Part shown: piece by piece, positions 24,557-32,884 of the stretch | Numbering within the stretch: position 1 is the first letter of the stretch | How the letters are laid out: the number at the start of each line of letters is the position of its first letter | Assembly (NCBI GenBank): GCA_048268845.1 | Contig: JBLWUQ010000004.1 | Coordinates: 1 to 64,000 of the forward strand | DNA from: Muriiphilus sp048268845 | GTDB taxonomy: Bacteria; Pseudomonadota; Alphaproteobacteria; Rhodobacterales; Rhodobacteraceae | Length of the DNA stretch: 64,000 nucleotides | Direction of reading: 5' to 3' | Notes under the pieces: generated by a model | What the model was told of the DNA's origin: nothing | The model's database searches: none | The model's input: the letters and a program-made list of their open reading frames with translations, nothing else | Made by a program: the position numbers and the translations under genes

Positions 24557-25395
24557 GCCAGCGCCCGCCGCGTCTTGGGGTCGAGGATGTCGCGCAGCGC
24601 GTCGCCCAGAAGGTTGAAGCCCAGCACCGCCAGCATCAGCGCGATTGCGGGCACCAGCAGGAGCCACGGCGCCATTTCCATCAGGTTGCGCGCATCCGAA
24701 AGCATCAGGCCCAGCGAGGCGTCAGGCGGTTGGGTGCCAAGGCCGAGAAAGCTGAGGCCCGCCTCGGTCACCAGCGCCCAGGCCAATGCCAGCGTGATCT
24801 GCACGGTGAGGGGCGCGATCAGGTTCAGCGCAAGGTGGCGCGACATGATATAGCGGCGCGAACTGCCGAAGGTGCGCGCGGCATCGACGAAATCGCGGTG
24901 CTTCAACGACAGCGCCGGGCCGCGCACCACGCGGGTGAAGATCGGCGTGTAGACGATGGCGATGGCCATGATCGAGGTCCAGCCGCTTGGCCCGAACACC
25001 GCGATGATGAGCAGCGCCAGAAGGATCGCGGGGAACGCCAGCAGCACGTCCATGAAACGCATCACGATGCTGTCCCAGAGCCCGCCGAACCACGCCGCCG
25101 ACAGCCCGAGCGCGGTTCCGGCAGCACTCGCAACGCCGACCGAGAAGAACGAGATGATGAAGCTTTGCGAAATGCCCACCATCAACCGGCTGAGGACATC
25201 GCGGCCAAACAGGTCGGTGCCGAACCAGTGCGCCCCACTCGGGGCCTGAAGCCGCGCCACGCGGTCCTGCACCAGCGGGCCGTAGGGCGTCAGCCCGACC
25301 TCACCCATCACCCCCGCCAGCACGAAGGCCACCACGATGATCAGCCCGATCCGCCCCGAGGGATGGCGTGCGATGTCTCGCAGAAGCTCCATCAT
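24553..25395 (-). CDS. Peptide-type ABC transporter permease (DppC-like)
   Basis: 280-aa inner-membrane permease with six predicted helices, a periplasmic loop with HWFGTDLFGRDVLSRL typical of the DppC/OppC N-terminal half, and the coupling EAA-like loop near DAARTFGSSRRYI. Start ATG at 25395 overlaps the DppB-like stop as ATGA. Confidence 0.93.
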   Translation of the reverse strand: MMELLRDIARHPSGRIGLIIVVAFVLAGVMGEVGLTPYGPLVQDRVARLQAPSGAHWFGTDLFGRDVLSRLMVGISQSFIISFFSVGVASAAGTALGLSAAWFGGLWDSIVMRFMDVLLAFPAILLALLIIAVFGPSGWTSIMAIAIVYTPIFTRVVRGPALSLKHRDFVDAARTFGSSRRYIMSRHLALNLIAPLTVQITLALAWALVTEAGLSFLGLGTQPPDASLGLMLSDARNLMEMAPWLLLVPAIALMLAVLGFNLLGDALRDILDPKTRRALA

Positions 25396-26351
25396 TTCGC
25401 CTCGAACCTTATGCGCGGATCAAGCGCGGCATAGGCCAGATCGACCAGCAGGTTCACCACCATGAAGTTGAACGCGATGAACAGGACCGAGCCTTGCACC
25501 AGCGCGTAATCACGTTGCTGGATCGCATCCAGCACCACCCGGCCCAGCCCCGGCAGCGCGAAAATCTGCTCGACCAGCACGGCGCCGCCCAGCAGATAGC
25601 CGAATTCGACTCCCGACAGCGTCACCACCGGGATCAGCGCATTGGGCAGCGCATGGCGCCAGATCACCCGGCGGCGCGACAACCCCTTTGAGCGCGCGGT
25701 GCGCACGTAATCCTCGCGTAATATGTCCAGCATTGCCGAACGTGAAATGCGGATCACCGCGGCGGCAAAGGCCGTGCCCAGCGTCAGCGCGGGCAGGATC
25801 ATCTGGGCAAGGTTGCGCGAGATATCCTCGTTCAGCGGAACGAACGTGCCCATCTGTGGCAGCACCCCGAAGCCGACCGACAAGACGAAGATCATCAACA
25901 GGCCGACGACGAACCCCGGCGTCGACTGGCCGATCATCGCCACCATGCGCACGACCAGATCGGACGGACGGTCCTTGTGGGTGGCGGCGTAGATCCCGGC
26001 GGGCAGCCCGATGCCCAGTGCGATCAGCATCGACAGCACCGCCAGTTCCAGCGTCAGAGGGAAGTGCTGCAGGATGATCGTGAGAACCGGCTTGCCGTAG
26101 GTCGTGGAGATGCCCAGATCGCCCTGCACCACGCGGCTGAGCCAGCGCCAGAACTGCACGAACCAGTTCTGGTCAAGCCCGAAATAGGCCGTCAGCGCCT
26201 CGCGCTGGGCGGGCGTGAGCAGGCCGGACTCGGTGCCGAGCATCGCGGTGATCGCGTCGCCCGGCACCAGTCTTATCGCGATGAAGACGAAGACCGACAC
26301 GCCCAGCATCACCAGCGGGAACACCAGAAGGCGCCTGAGGGGATAGGACAT
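25392..26351 (-). CDS. Peptide-type ABC transporter permease (DppB-like)
   Basis: 319-aa permease with six helices. The N terminus RRLLVFPLVMLGVSVFVF and the loop VRTARSKGLSRRRVI, which carries the EAA-type coupling motif, identify the DppB/OppB class. It follows the binding-protein gene by 23 nt and overlaps the next permease. Confidence 0.93.
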   Translation of the reverse strand: MSYPLRRLLVFPLVMLGVSVFVFIAIRLVPGDAITAMLGTESGLLTPAQREALTAYFGLDQNWFVQFWRWLSRVVQGDLGISTTYGKPVLTIILQHFPLTLELAVLSMLIALGIGLPAGIYAATHKDRPSDLVVRMVAMIGQSTPGFVVGLLMIFVLSVGFGVLPQMGTFVPLNEDISRNLAQMILPALTLGTAFAAAVIRISRSAMLDILREDYVRTARSKGLSRRRVIWRHALPNALIPVVTLSGVEFGYLLGGAVLVEQIFALPGLGRVVLDAIQQRDYALVQGSVLFIAFNFMVVNLLVDLAYAALDPRIRFEAK

Positions 26352-26374
26352 GCGGTCGGTCTCCGTCCTTGCTG

Positions 26375-27895
26375 TTACTCGGCCAGCGTCACGGCGCTGA
26401 GGCCGAACAGCGAGCCGGTCGGCGTGGCCTTGAACCCGTCCACGAACTCCTGCTGCGCGGCATAGGAATAGCCGGTGTAGAGCCAGACCCAGGGCGACAT
26501 TTCCGCCAGATGCTTCTCGAACTTGGCGAAGATCTCCTTGCGCTTGGCCTGATCGGTCTCGACCCGGCCCTGGTTCATCAGCGTATCAAGTTCGTCGTCG
26601 ATGTAGTTGGCGACGTGCTGCAGGTTGCCGTCCTTGGTCCAGTAGCGGTTATACATCGAGAACGGATCGGGCTTGCCGCCATTCAGCGCCACCGCCATGT
26701 CGAAATCACCGGCAAGCCAGGCATCGACATAGACGTTCAGCTCCATCATCTTGATATCAAGCATGATACCGACTTCGGCCAGTTGCGACTGGATCACCTG
26801 GGCTTCGGCGGCGGCGGTGGGCGGCTCGCCGGTCGCCCCTATCACGGTCGCCTTGAACCCGTCGGCGTAGCCCGCATCGGCCAGGAGTTGCCGCGCGCGG
26901 TCGAGATCACGCTCGTAGCAGAACAGCTCCGAGGTCGGCGTCTTGTAGGCCGCCATGGTCAGGGGGCCGGTCACTTCGCCCTCGCCCAGCAAGGCGGTGT
27001 CGAGGATGTCCTGCCGGTCGATGGCGCAGGAAATCGCCTGACGCACGCCCAGCTCCTGCATCGCGCCGCGCGACGGGTTGAGTTGCAGGACGTGGTAGGA
27101 CAGAAGCGGCTCGGACACCAGTTCCAGCCCCGCCACACCCGGCACCAGCGAGGCGACGAACGGGTCGTTGAGCAGCGCGAAGTCGACCTGCTTGGAGCGC
27201 AGCGCGGCCAGGATCGCGGTCTCGTCGGGCAGCACGCTGATGTCGAGGCCGTCGATGCCGACCGTGCCGCCGGCCCAATCGGGGTTGGCGGTCAGCGTGG
27301 CGTTCGAGTTCGGGTTCCAGGCGCCGAACACGAAGGGGCCGGAGCCGACCACCGAGGTTCCGATATTGCCAGCCTCGATCTCCGCCGCCGGCACCACCGC
27401 CGCGTTGACCGAGGCCATCGCGGTCAGGATCGGCACGTTCGGTTCGGACAGCTTGAAGATCACGGTGGCATCGTCCGGCGTCTCGATCGAGGCGATCGAG
27501 GTGAAGTTGGCGCGCGCCGCCGCACCGGTCGCCTCGTCAAGAACACGCTCGAACGATGCCTTCACGTCGGCCGATGTGACCGCCGCGCCGTTGTGGAACT
27601 TCGCGTTCGGATCGAGCGTCATGGTCAGCTCGGTCGCGTCATCGTTGAAGGCCCAGCTTTCGGCGATCTGCGGCACGATGTCGGCGTTCTCATCCAGCCG
27701 CACCAGCGGCTCATACATCAGTTCGAGAAACCGGATCGAGGAAAACGCGGTCTGCTTGTGCGGGTCAAGCCCGGTGGCATCCTGCGACCATGCCACTTTC
27801 AGCGAGGCGGCGAAGGCCGGGGTGGACAGCGCGGTGCCACCAAGGGCGAGCGCGATCCCCACGGCGGTCAGTGATTTGGAAAACGAGTGTTTCAT
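26375..27895 (-). CDS. Peptide-type ABC transporter substrate-binding protein (SBP_bac_5)
   Basis: 506-aa periplasmic protein with a Sec signal peptide (residues 1-29, cleavage after AFA). The mature part follows the DppA/OppA fold: LDPHKQTAFSSI near the N terminus, then YEPLVRLDENADIVPQIAESW. GGGAG lies 6 nt before the ATG at 27895. As murQ is upstream and a hydrolase plus anmK downstream, the likely ligand is a muropeptide or anhydro-muropeptide rather than a general dipeptide, but no binding residues can be read with confidence. Confidence 0.92.
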   Translation of the reverse strand: MKHSFSKSLTAVGIALALGGTALSTPAFAASLKVAWSQDATGLDPHKQTAFSSIRFLELMYEPLVRLDENADIVPQIAESWAFNDDATELTMTLDPNAKFHNGAAVTSADVKASFERVLDEATGAAARANFTSIASIETPDDATVIFKLSEPNVPILTAMASVNAAVVPAAEIEAGNIGTSVVGSGPFVFGAWNPNSNATLTANPDWAGGTVGIDGLDISVLPDETAILAALRSKQVDFALLNDPFVASLVPGVAGLELVSEPLLSYHVLQLNPSRGAMQELGVRQAISCAIDRQDILDTALLGEGEVTGPLTMAAYKTPTSELFCYERDLDRARQLLADAGYADGFKATVIGATGEPPTAAAEAQVIQSQLAEVGIMLDIKMMELNVYVDAWLAGDFDMAVALNGGKPDPFSMYNRYWTKDGNLQHVANYIDDELDTLMNQGRVETDQAKRKEIFAKFEKHLAEMSPWVWLYTGYSYAAQQEFVDGFKATPTGSLFGLSAVTLAE

Positions 27896-27945
27896 TTTGA
27901 ACTCCCAGTTCAGGACGAGGTGGATCGACTGGCCCGCCGGGCCAG

Positions 27946-28884
27946 TCACGGTTGCGCGGAGCTGCCCCGCGTCATTTCTATCGCGTGGCGCAAGACGCCA
28001 CCCGAGGCGTTGAGGCAGGCTTGCGATGCGTCCCGGTCAAGCCCGGTCAGCTTCATCAATATGGCCAGTTTCACATCCCGCCCGCTTTCTTCCAGCAGCG
28101 CCTCGGCCTCCTCGGGCGTGGCACCTGTGGTTTCGCACAGGATGCCGATGGCACGGGTGTTCAGCTTCTTGTTGGAGATCGACAGATCAACCATCAGGTT
28201 CTGATAGGTCTTGCCGATGCGGATCATCGCCGCCGTCGACAGCATGTTCAGCACCATCTTCTGCGCCGTGCCCGATTTCAGCCGGGTCGATCCGGTCAGA
28301 ACCTCCGGCCCGACCACCGGCGCAATGGTGATGTCGGCGCGGCGCGACATTTCCGAGTCCGGATTGCAGGTCAGCGCCACCGTGTCCGCGCCAATCTCGC
28401 GCGCGAAATCGAGCGCGCCGAGCACATAGGGCGTCTTGCCGCTGACCGCGATGCCGACGACCACATCCTTTGCGCTCAGCCCGATCGCGCGCAGGTCTTC
28501 GGCGCCCTGCTCGCGGTCATCCTCGGCCCCCTCGACCGCATCGCGCAGCGCCGTGTCGCCGCCCGCGATCAGCCCGACAACCATGCCCGGCGGCACCGAA
28601 AACGTCGGCGGACATTCCGAGGCATCAAGCACGCCAAGCCGCCCGCTGGTGCCCGCGCCGATATAGATCAGCCGCCCGCCGGCGCGAAACGCCGCCTCGA
28701 TCCGCTCAACCGCCTTGGCGATCTGCGCAAGCTCGCGCTCGACAGACGCCGCAACGCCCTTGTCTTCGGCATTGATCAGCGCAACGAGGTCGGGGATCGG
28801 CAGCAGGTCGATATCCATCGAACGCGGGTTGCGCGCCTCGGATACGAGGTCGCGCAGATCGGCGATGGATTGGGCGTCGGTCAT
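27946..28884 (-). CDS. murQ: N-acetylmuramic acid 6-phosphate etherase
   Basis: 312-aa SIS-domain enzyme that removes the lactyl ether from MurNAc-6-P, giving GlcNAc-6-P and D-lactate. The signature GAGTSGRLGVLDASECPPTF (77-95 region) holds the catalytic Glu90. Length is normal. First gene of the operon that continues through the transporter, hydrolase, anmK and GNAT genes. A candidate promoter and operator lie directly upstream. Confidence 0.96.
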   Translation of the reverse strand: MTDAQSIADLRDLVSEARNPRSMDIDLLPIPDLVALINAEDKGVAASVERELAQIAKAVERIEAAFRAGGRLIYIGAGTSGRLGVLDASECPPTFSVPPGMVVGLIAGGDTALRDAVEGAEDDREQGAEDLRAIGLSAKDVVVGIAVSGKTPYVLGALDFAREIGADTVALTCNPDSEMSRRADITIAPVVGPEVLTGSTRLKSGTAQKMVLNMLSTAAMIRIGKTYQNLMVDLSISNKKLNTRAIGILCETTGATPEEAEALLEESGRDVKLAILMKLTGLDRDASQACLNASGGVLRHAIEMTRGSSAQP

Positions 28885-28921
28885 CCCCCCGGGACCTCCT
28901 GTATCAACCTGCCCGCAGCTT

Positions 28922-28968
28922 GGAATTGAAAATTCGCCCTGTCAACGGAATTGTGTATAATTTATTCC
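28922..28968. promoter_or_regulatory. murQ promoter with two candidate MurR/RpiR operators
   Basis: The minus strand has a perfect -35 TTGACA (28945-28940); no strong -10 is visible 16-18 nt downstream. Two AT-rich inverted repeats flank it: GAATT-GAA-AATTC (28923-28935), and GGAA-N14-TTCC (28947-28968), which also contains TATAAT reading rightwards towards the regulator gene. The region stands out from the GC-rich surroundings. Confidence 0.5.
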
Positions 28969-29189
28969 TGTCCTGCCCGGAAAACTGGAGCCGGGATCAG
29001 ATACCACCGTAACTTCATAGGGTAACTCTTTGAATTATGGCATTTTTGGCCTACCCATCGGGGAACGCTCAGAACAACAGACGCACCCTAACCGAAACTC
29101 CGCCATTCACAGACCGCTGAAAATGGGGAATAAACAATCCCAACCGGCGCAGGCTGCGCCGCGCAAGACGCCAGAATCGAGGCCCATCC

Positions 29190-30038
29190 ATGTCCGTGCT
29201 GACGATCCTCAAGTCCCAGATCGACGGCTTCACCCCCGGCGAACGCAAGATTGCCGAGTTCGTGCTGGCCGACCCGGAACAAGCCTACCAGATGTCATCG
29301 GCCAGCCTTGCCGAAGCGACCGGACGCAGCCAGTCGGGCGTGGTGAAGTTCTGCCAGAAGCTCGGATTTCGCGGCTATCAGGAGTTCAAGCTCGCCGTCA
29401 GTCAGGCCACCGCACAGGTCTGGCGGGTGCCGACCGGGGTGGTCCACGGCACCATCGACGCCTCCGACAGCTTTGCCACCACGATCCAGAAACTCGTCGG
29501 CTCGAAAATCCATTCGGTGCAGCAAACCATGTCGATCAACGGCGAACACGCGGTGCGCCGGGCGCTCGACGCGATCAGCGCGGCCCGGCGGATTCAGCTG
29601 GTCGGGGTCGGCGCCTCGTCACTAGTGGCGCGCGATTTCGGCTACAAGCTGCAAAAGCTGGGCTGCATGGTGATCTTCGACGCCGACAGCCATATCCAGA
29701 TCGCCAATGCCACCACGCTTGGCCCCGAGGACGTGGTGATCGCGCTGTCCTATTCCGGGGCCAGCCTCGAAACCCTGCGCATCGCCGAACAGGCGCACGC
29801 CAAGGGGGCGACGGTGATCTCGATCACCGGGGTTCAGCCGAACCGGCTGTCGTCGCTGGCCGACATCCAGCTTTTCGTGGTCGCCGACGAGGAAAAGGCG
29901 CGCTCCTCCGCGATCACCTCGCGCGACGCGCAGCTGGCGCTGGCGGATCTGCTGTTCATCCTGCTGGTGCAGCACCTTCCCCGCTCCAACGACCGTATTC
30001 AGGCGGCGGAACACGCGGTTCTGGTGCTGAAATCCTGA
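29190..30038 (+). CDS. MurR/RpiR-family transcriptional regulator
   Basis: 282-aa regulator. The N-terminal RpiR helix-turn-helix (residues 1-77) contains GERKIAEFVL and SQSGVVKFCQKLGF. A C-terminal SIS sugar-phosphate domain (about 120-255) has VGVGASSLVARDF and ALSYSGASLET. MurR-type members bind MurNAc-6-P or related sugar phosphates and control murQ. It is divergent from the murQ operon and convergent with nagA. The 300-bp region between it and murQ is its likely target. Start ATG at 29190; no strong Shine-Dalgarno is seen. Confidence 0.93.
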   Translation: MSVLTILKSQIDGFTPGERKIAEFVLADPEQAYQMSSASLAEATGRSQSGVVKFCQKLGFRGYQEFKLAVSQATAQVWRVPTGVVHGTIDASDSFATTIQKLVGSKIHSVQQTMSINGEHAVRRALDAISAARRIQLVGVGASSLVARDFGYKLQKLGCMVIFDADSHIQIANATTLGPEDVVIALSYSGASLETLRIAEQAHAKGATVISITGVQPNRLSSLADIQLFVVADEEKARSSAITSRDAQLALADLLFILLVQHLPRSNDRIQAAEHAVLVLKS

Positions 30039-30041
30039 GCG

Positions 30042-31181
30042 TCAGGCATGAACCCGCCCGTCTATCACCACGCCATGAACCTGCAAATGATCCGACAGCA
30101 GCGTGAGCCCTGCCCGCTTGCCCGGCGCGATGCTGCCGATCTCGTGCTCCAGCCCGATCGCGCGCGCGGGGGTCAACGTCGCCATGCGGATCGCGTCGGA
30201 AAAGCAGCATCCGGTCAGCGCGACCATCCGCGTCACCGCCTCGATCATCGAGATATCCGCCCCGGCCAGCGTGCCGGTTTCGCCTGACAGGATGCCGCCC
30301 TGCCGGGTGATGCGCTTGCCCATCAGCGTGAACTCGGCCAAATCGGTGCCAAGCGGGCTCATCGCATCGGTGACGAGGAACAGCCGGTCCGGCCCAAGCA
30401 CCCGCAGCGCGGTGCAGAGGTTCGCCGGATGCACATGCACCCCGTCGGCAATGATCCCGGCAAAGAGCGTATCCGAGGCAAGCACCGCCCCAACCACGCC
30501 GGGTTCGCGCCCCTGCATCTGACTCATCGCGTTGAACAGATGCGTGACACCGCTGAGCCCGGCGGCTTCGGCGGCGGTCATGGCGTCATACCCCGCTTCG
30601 GTGTGACCGGCGAAGACGGTGACGCCCGCCCCGGTCAGGCGCGCGATGTCGTCGGGCGTGGTTTGCTCGGGCGCGAGCGTCAAGAGAACCGGAGCGCCGA
30701 CCTTGCCGATCAATGCGATATCGGCATCCGTCATGGCCCGGATCGCGTCAGCCGGGTGGATGCCGGGACGCAGGGGCGACAGGAACGGGCCTTCGAGATG
30801 CACCCCGACGACCCCCGGCACCTGCCCGATTGCATCCGCCGCCGCGGCAATCGCGCGGCCGTAGCGTTGATCGAAGTCGGTGATATAGGTCGGCAGGAAC
30901 CACGCCGTGCCGCCCTTGCGCGCGCCCACGGCCATCGCCTGCAATCCGGCCAGGTCGGGCTGGTCGTTGAACAAGACCCCGCCCGCGCCGTTGATCTGGA
31001 GGTCGACCAGCCCCGGCACGACGATGTCGGCCTCGGCCAGCACCATGCCGTCCGGAGCATCCGCCAGGGCGCAGACCGCGTCGATCCGCCCGTCGCGGAC
31101 CACCACCGCGCGGTCACTGACAGGTTCGCCGCCCTGACCGTCGTAGAGCCTGCGCGCGCGGATGATGCCGGTGTCAGCCAA
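30042..31181 (-). CDS. nagA: N-acetylglucosamine-6-phosphate deacetylase
   Basis: 379-aa amidohydrolase that deacetylates GlcNAc-6-P. Characteristic segments: VDLQINGAGG, HLEGPFLSP, FAGHTEAGYD, THLFNAMSQ and the catalytic Asp in VTDAMSPLG. I place the start at a TTG (31181), which overlaps the nagB stop by 8 nt and has GGAGG six bases upstream; the ATG at 31259 would lie far inside nagB. The stop is 3 nt from that of the convergent regulator. Confidence 0.93.
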   Translation of the reverse strand: MADTGIIRARRLYDGQGGEPVSDRAVVVRDGRIDAVCALADAPDGMVLAEADIVVPGLVDLQINGAGGVLFNDQPDLAGLQAMAVGARKGGTAWFLPTYITDFDQRYGRAIAAAADAIGQVPGVVGVHLEGPFLSPLRPGIHPADAIRAMTDADIALIGKVGAPVLLTLAPEQTTPDDIARLTGAGVTVFAGHTEAGYDAMTAAEAAGLSGVTHLFNAMSQMQGREPGVVGAVLASDTLFAGIIADGVHVHPANLCTALRVLGPDRLFLVTDAMSPLGTDLAEFTLMGKRITRQGGILSGETGTLAGADISMIEAVTRMVALTGCCFSDAIRMATLTPARAIGLEHEIGSIAPGKRAGLTLLSDHLQVHGVVIDGRVHA

Positions 31182-31950
31182 TCTGCGCCTCCGCCCCGTC
31201 CGGGTGAACCTCTTGATAGTAATCGCGCAATTGCAGCCGTGTCGCCGCATCTTCGTCAAGGATCACCGTCGCGTGGCGATGAAACTGGATCATCGAGGCC
31301 GGGCAGAACGTGCTGACCGGGCCTTCGACCATGTTGCGCACCGCCTCGGCCTTGTGCGGCCCGGTGGCGATCAGCACGACCTCGCGCGCCTCCATGATCG
31401 TCTCGATTCCCATGGTGATGGCATAGCGCGGCACCGCCTCGCCGGGGCCGAAGAACCGCGCGTTGTCGGCGCGGGTCTTCTGCGTCAGCGTCTTGATCCG
31501 GGTGCGCGATCCAAGGCTCGAGCCGGGTTCGTTGAAGCCGATATGGCCGTTCACGCCAAGCCCCAGCAGTTGCAGGTCGATCCCTCCCGCCGCCGCGATC
31601 GCCGCGTCATAGCGCGCCGCCTCGGCCTTGGGGCTGTCGGCATTGCCGACCGGCAGGTGAACCTTTTCCGGGTCGATGTCGAGATGACCGAACAGGTGAT
31701 GCTGCATGTAGCGGTGGTAGGATTGCGGATGGTCCGGCGCGAGCCCGACATATTCGTCAAGGTTGAAGGTCGTGACCCCGGCGAACGACAAGTCCGGGGC
31801 ACCGGCGAGGATCGCGCGATAGACCGGCTCCATCGTCCCGCCGGTGGCAAGGCCGAGCACCGCATCGGGGCGCGCGCGCACCTGCGACAGGATCATTTCG
31901 GCGGCGCGGGCGACCGCAAGCTCCGCGTTGGGAAAGATCAGCACCTTCAT
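31174..31950 (-). CDS. nagB: Glucosamine-6-phosphate deaminase
   Basis: 258-aa enzyme converting GlcN-6-P to fructose-6-P and ammonia, the step that returns cell-wall amino sugar to glycolysis. TFNLDEYVGL and GVNGHIGFNEPGSS carry the catalytic Asp and His. The ATG at 31950 gives the conserved MKVLIFPNAE start. nagB precedes nagA in a two-gene operon. A candidate operator overlaps the ribosome-binding region. Confidence 0.96.
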   Translation of the reverse strand: MKVLIFPNAELAVARAAEMILSQVRARPDAVLGLATGGTMEPVYRAILAGAPDLSFAGVTTFNLDEYVGLAPDHPQSYHRYMQHHLFGHLDIDPEKVHLPVGNADSPKAEAARYDAAIAAAGGIDLQLLGLGVNGHIGFNEPGSSLGSRTRIKTLTQKTRADNARFFGPGEAVPRYAITMGIETIMEAREVVLIATGPHKAEAVRNMVEGPVSTFCPASMIQFHRHATVILDEDAATRLQLRDYYQEVHPDGAEAQIG

Positions 31951-31972
31951 GGAATCCTCACTGGTATGTTCC
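31951..31972. promoter_or_regulatory. Candidate RpiR-type operator in front of nagB
   Basis: GGAAT, 12 nt, GTTCC: the same GGAA-N14-TTCC spacing as the murQ-upstream site at 28947. It directly abuts the nagB start codon, so a bound repressor would cover the ribosome-binding region and likely the transcription start. This is a pattern match only. Confidence 0.35.
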
Positions 31973-32170
31973 TTGCCTCTTGTCTCGCCATGGCAATGCG
32001 GCGTCAACTCGTTCGGCGTCAGGCCGCCGAGGTTGAAGTCGGGATGCGGTTCCAGACGGATACGCCGCGCCCGGCTTGCCCGCCACCGGGCGCCTGTGGT
32101 GAGCCTGTCATAGGCCCTTGGCGCGCCGGCTGCCAGCCGGTCGGCGCAAGAGACGCCGGCTTCGGGTATC

Positions 32171-32863
32171 TCATCCGTGGCCGTGCGTCTGACCCTGCAA
32201 GGCCATGACACAGGTATAGATCCCGAACAGGACGATCACGAGACCGCTCAGCTGCCGCAGCACGGGGTGGTGAACCCATTTGCGCAGCACAGTGGCGAAG
32301 GTGCCGAACGACAAGAGCGCAGGCAACGTGCCGAGGCCAAAGGCGGCCATGATCAGCGCGCCGCTCAGCGGGGACGCGGACGCCATGGCGAGCGCAAGCG
32401 CGGAATAGACCAGCCCGCATGGCAGCCAGCCCCAGATCAGCCCGAGCCCGAGGGCCTGCAACGGCGATGTCACCGGCAGAAAACCGCGGCCCAGCGGCTC
32501 GATCCTTTTCCACAGGTGCTGGCCGCCCTTTTCCAGAACGGTGATCGCCCGCCACCAGCCCGCCAGATAAAGCCCCAGCGCGATCATCATCACCCCGGCG
32601 ATCATCTGGCCGACCGGCAAGGCGTTTCCGTAACTGGCGGTTGCTGCGAGCGAACCCAGAAGGCCCGCAAGAACGCCCGCGCTGACATAGCTGGCGATGC
32701 GACCGGCATTGTAGCTGAGGTGAAACCGCATGCGCCCGCCGCCCCGAACCTGCTTCGGGTCGATGCCGACATCCAGCGCGCCGACAATTCCCCCGCACAT
32801 GCCAAGACAATGCGTCAGCCCGAAAAGTCCGATCATGAACGCGGTAGCCAGATTGAACTGCAT
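32171..32863 (-). CDS. DsbD_2/TauE-SafE-like membrane protein
   Basis: 230-aa inner-membrane protein with six or more helices. The N terminus GLFGLTHCLGMCGG with two Cys is typical of the UreH/DsbD_2 family often encoded beside CcoI- or CopA-like ATPases. These proteins are thought to help metal or redox handling in oxidase maturation; the sulfite exporter label is only a domain name. It begins 21 nt after the P-type ATPase stop and is probably cotranscribed with it. Confidence 0.8.
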   Translation of the reverse strand: MQFNLATAFMIGLFGLTHCLGMCGGIVGALDVGIDPKQVRGGGRMRFHLSYNAGRIASYVSAGVLAGLLGSLAATASYGNALPVGQMIAGVMMIALGLYLAGWWRAITVLEKGGQHLWKRIEPLGRGFLPVTSPLQALGLGLIWGWLPCGLVYSALALAMASASPLSGALIMAAFGLGTLPALLSFGTFATVLRKWVHHPVLRQLSGLVIVLFGIYTCVMALQGQTHGHG

Positions 32864-32884
32864 GCGGGCGATCGACCTTCGTGA

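Noticed and set aside
21782..24853. Plus-strand frame of 1023 aa
   Set aside because: Arg/His/Gln-rich shadow of the hydrolase and ABC ATPase genes on the other strand; no domain is recognisable.
32171..32863. True sulfite exporter
   Set aside because: The Cys-containing N terminus and the ATPase neighbour fit the DsbD_2/UreH-type metal or redox helper better than a sulfite transporter.
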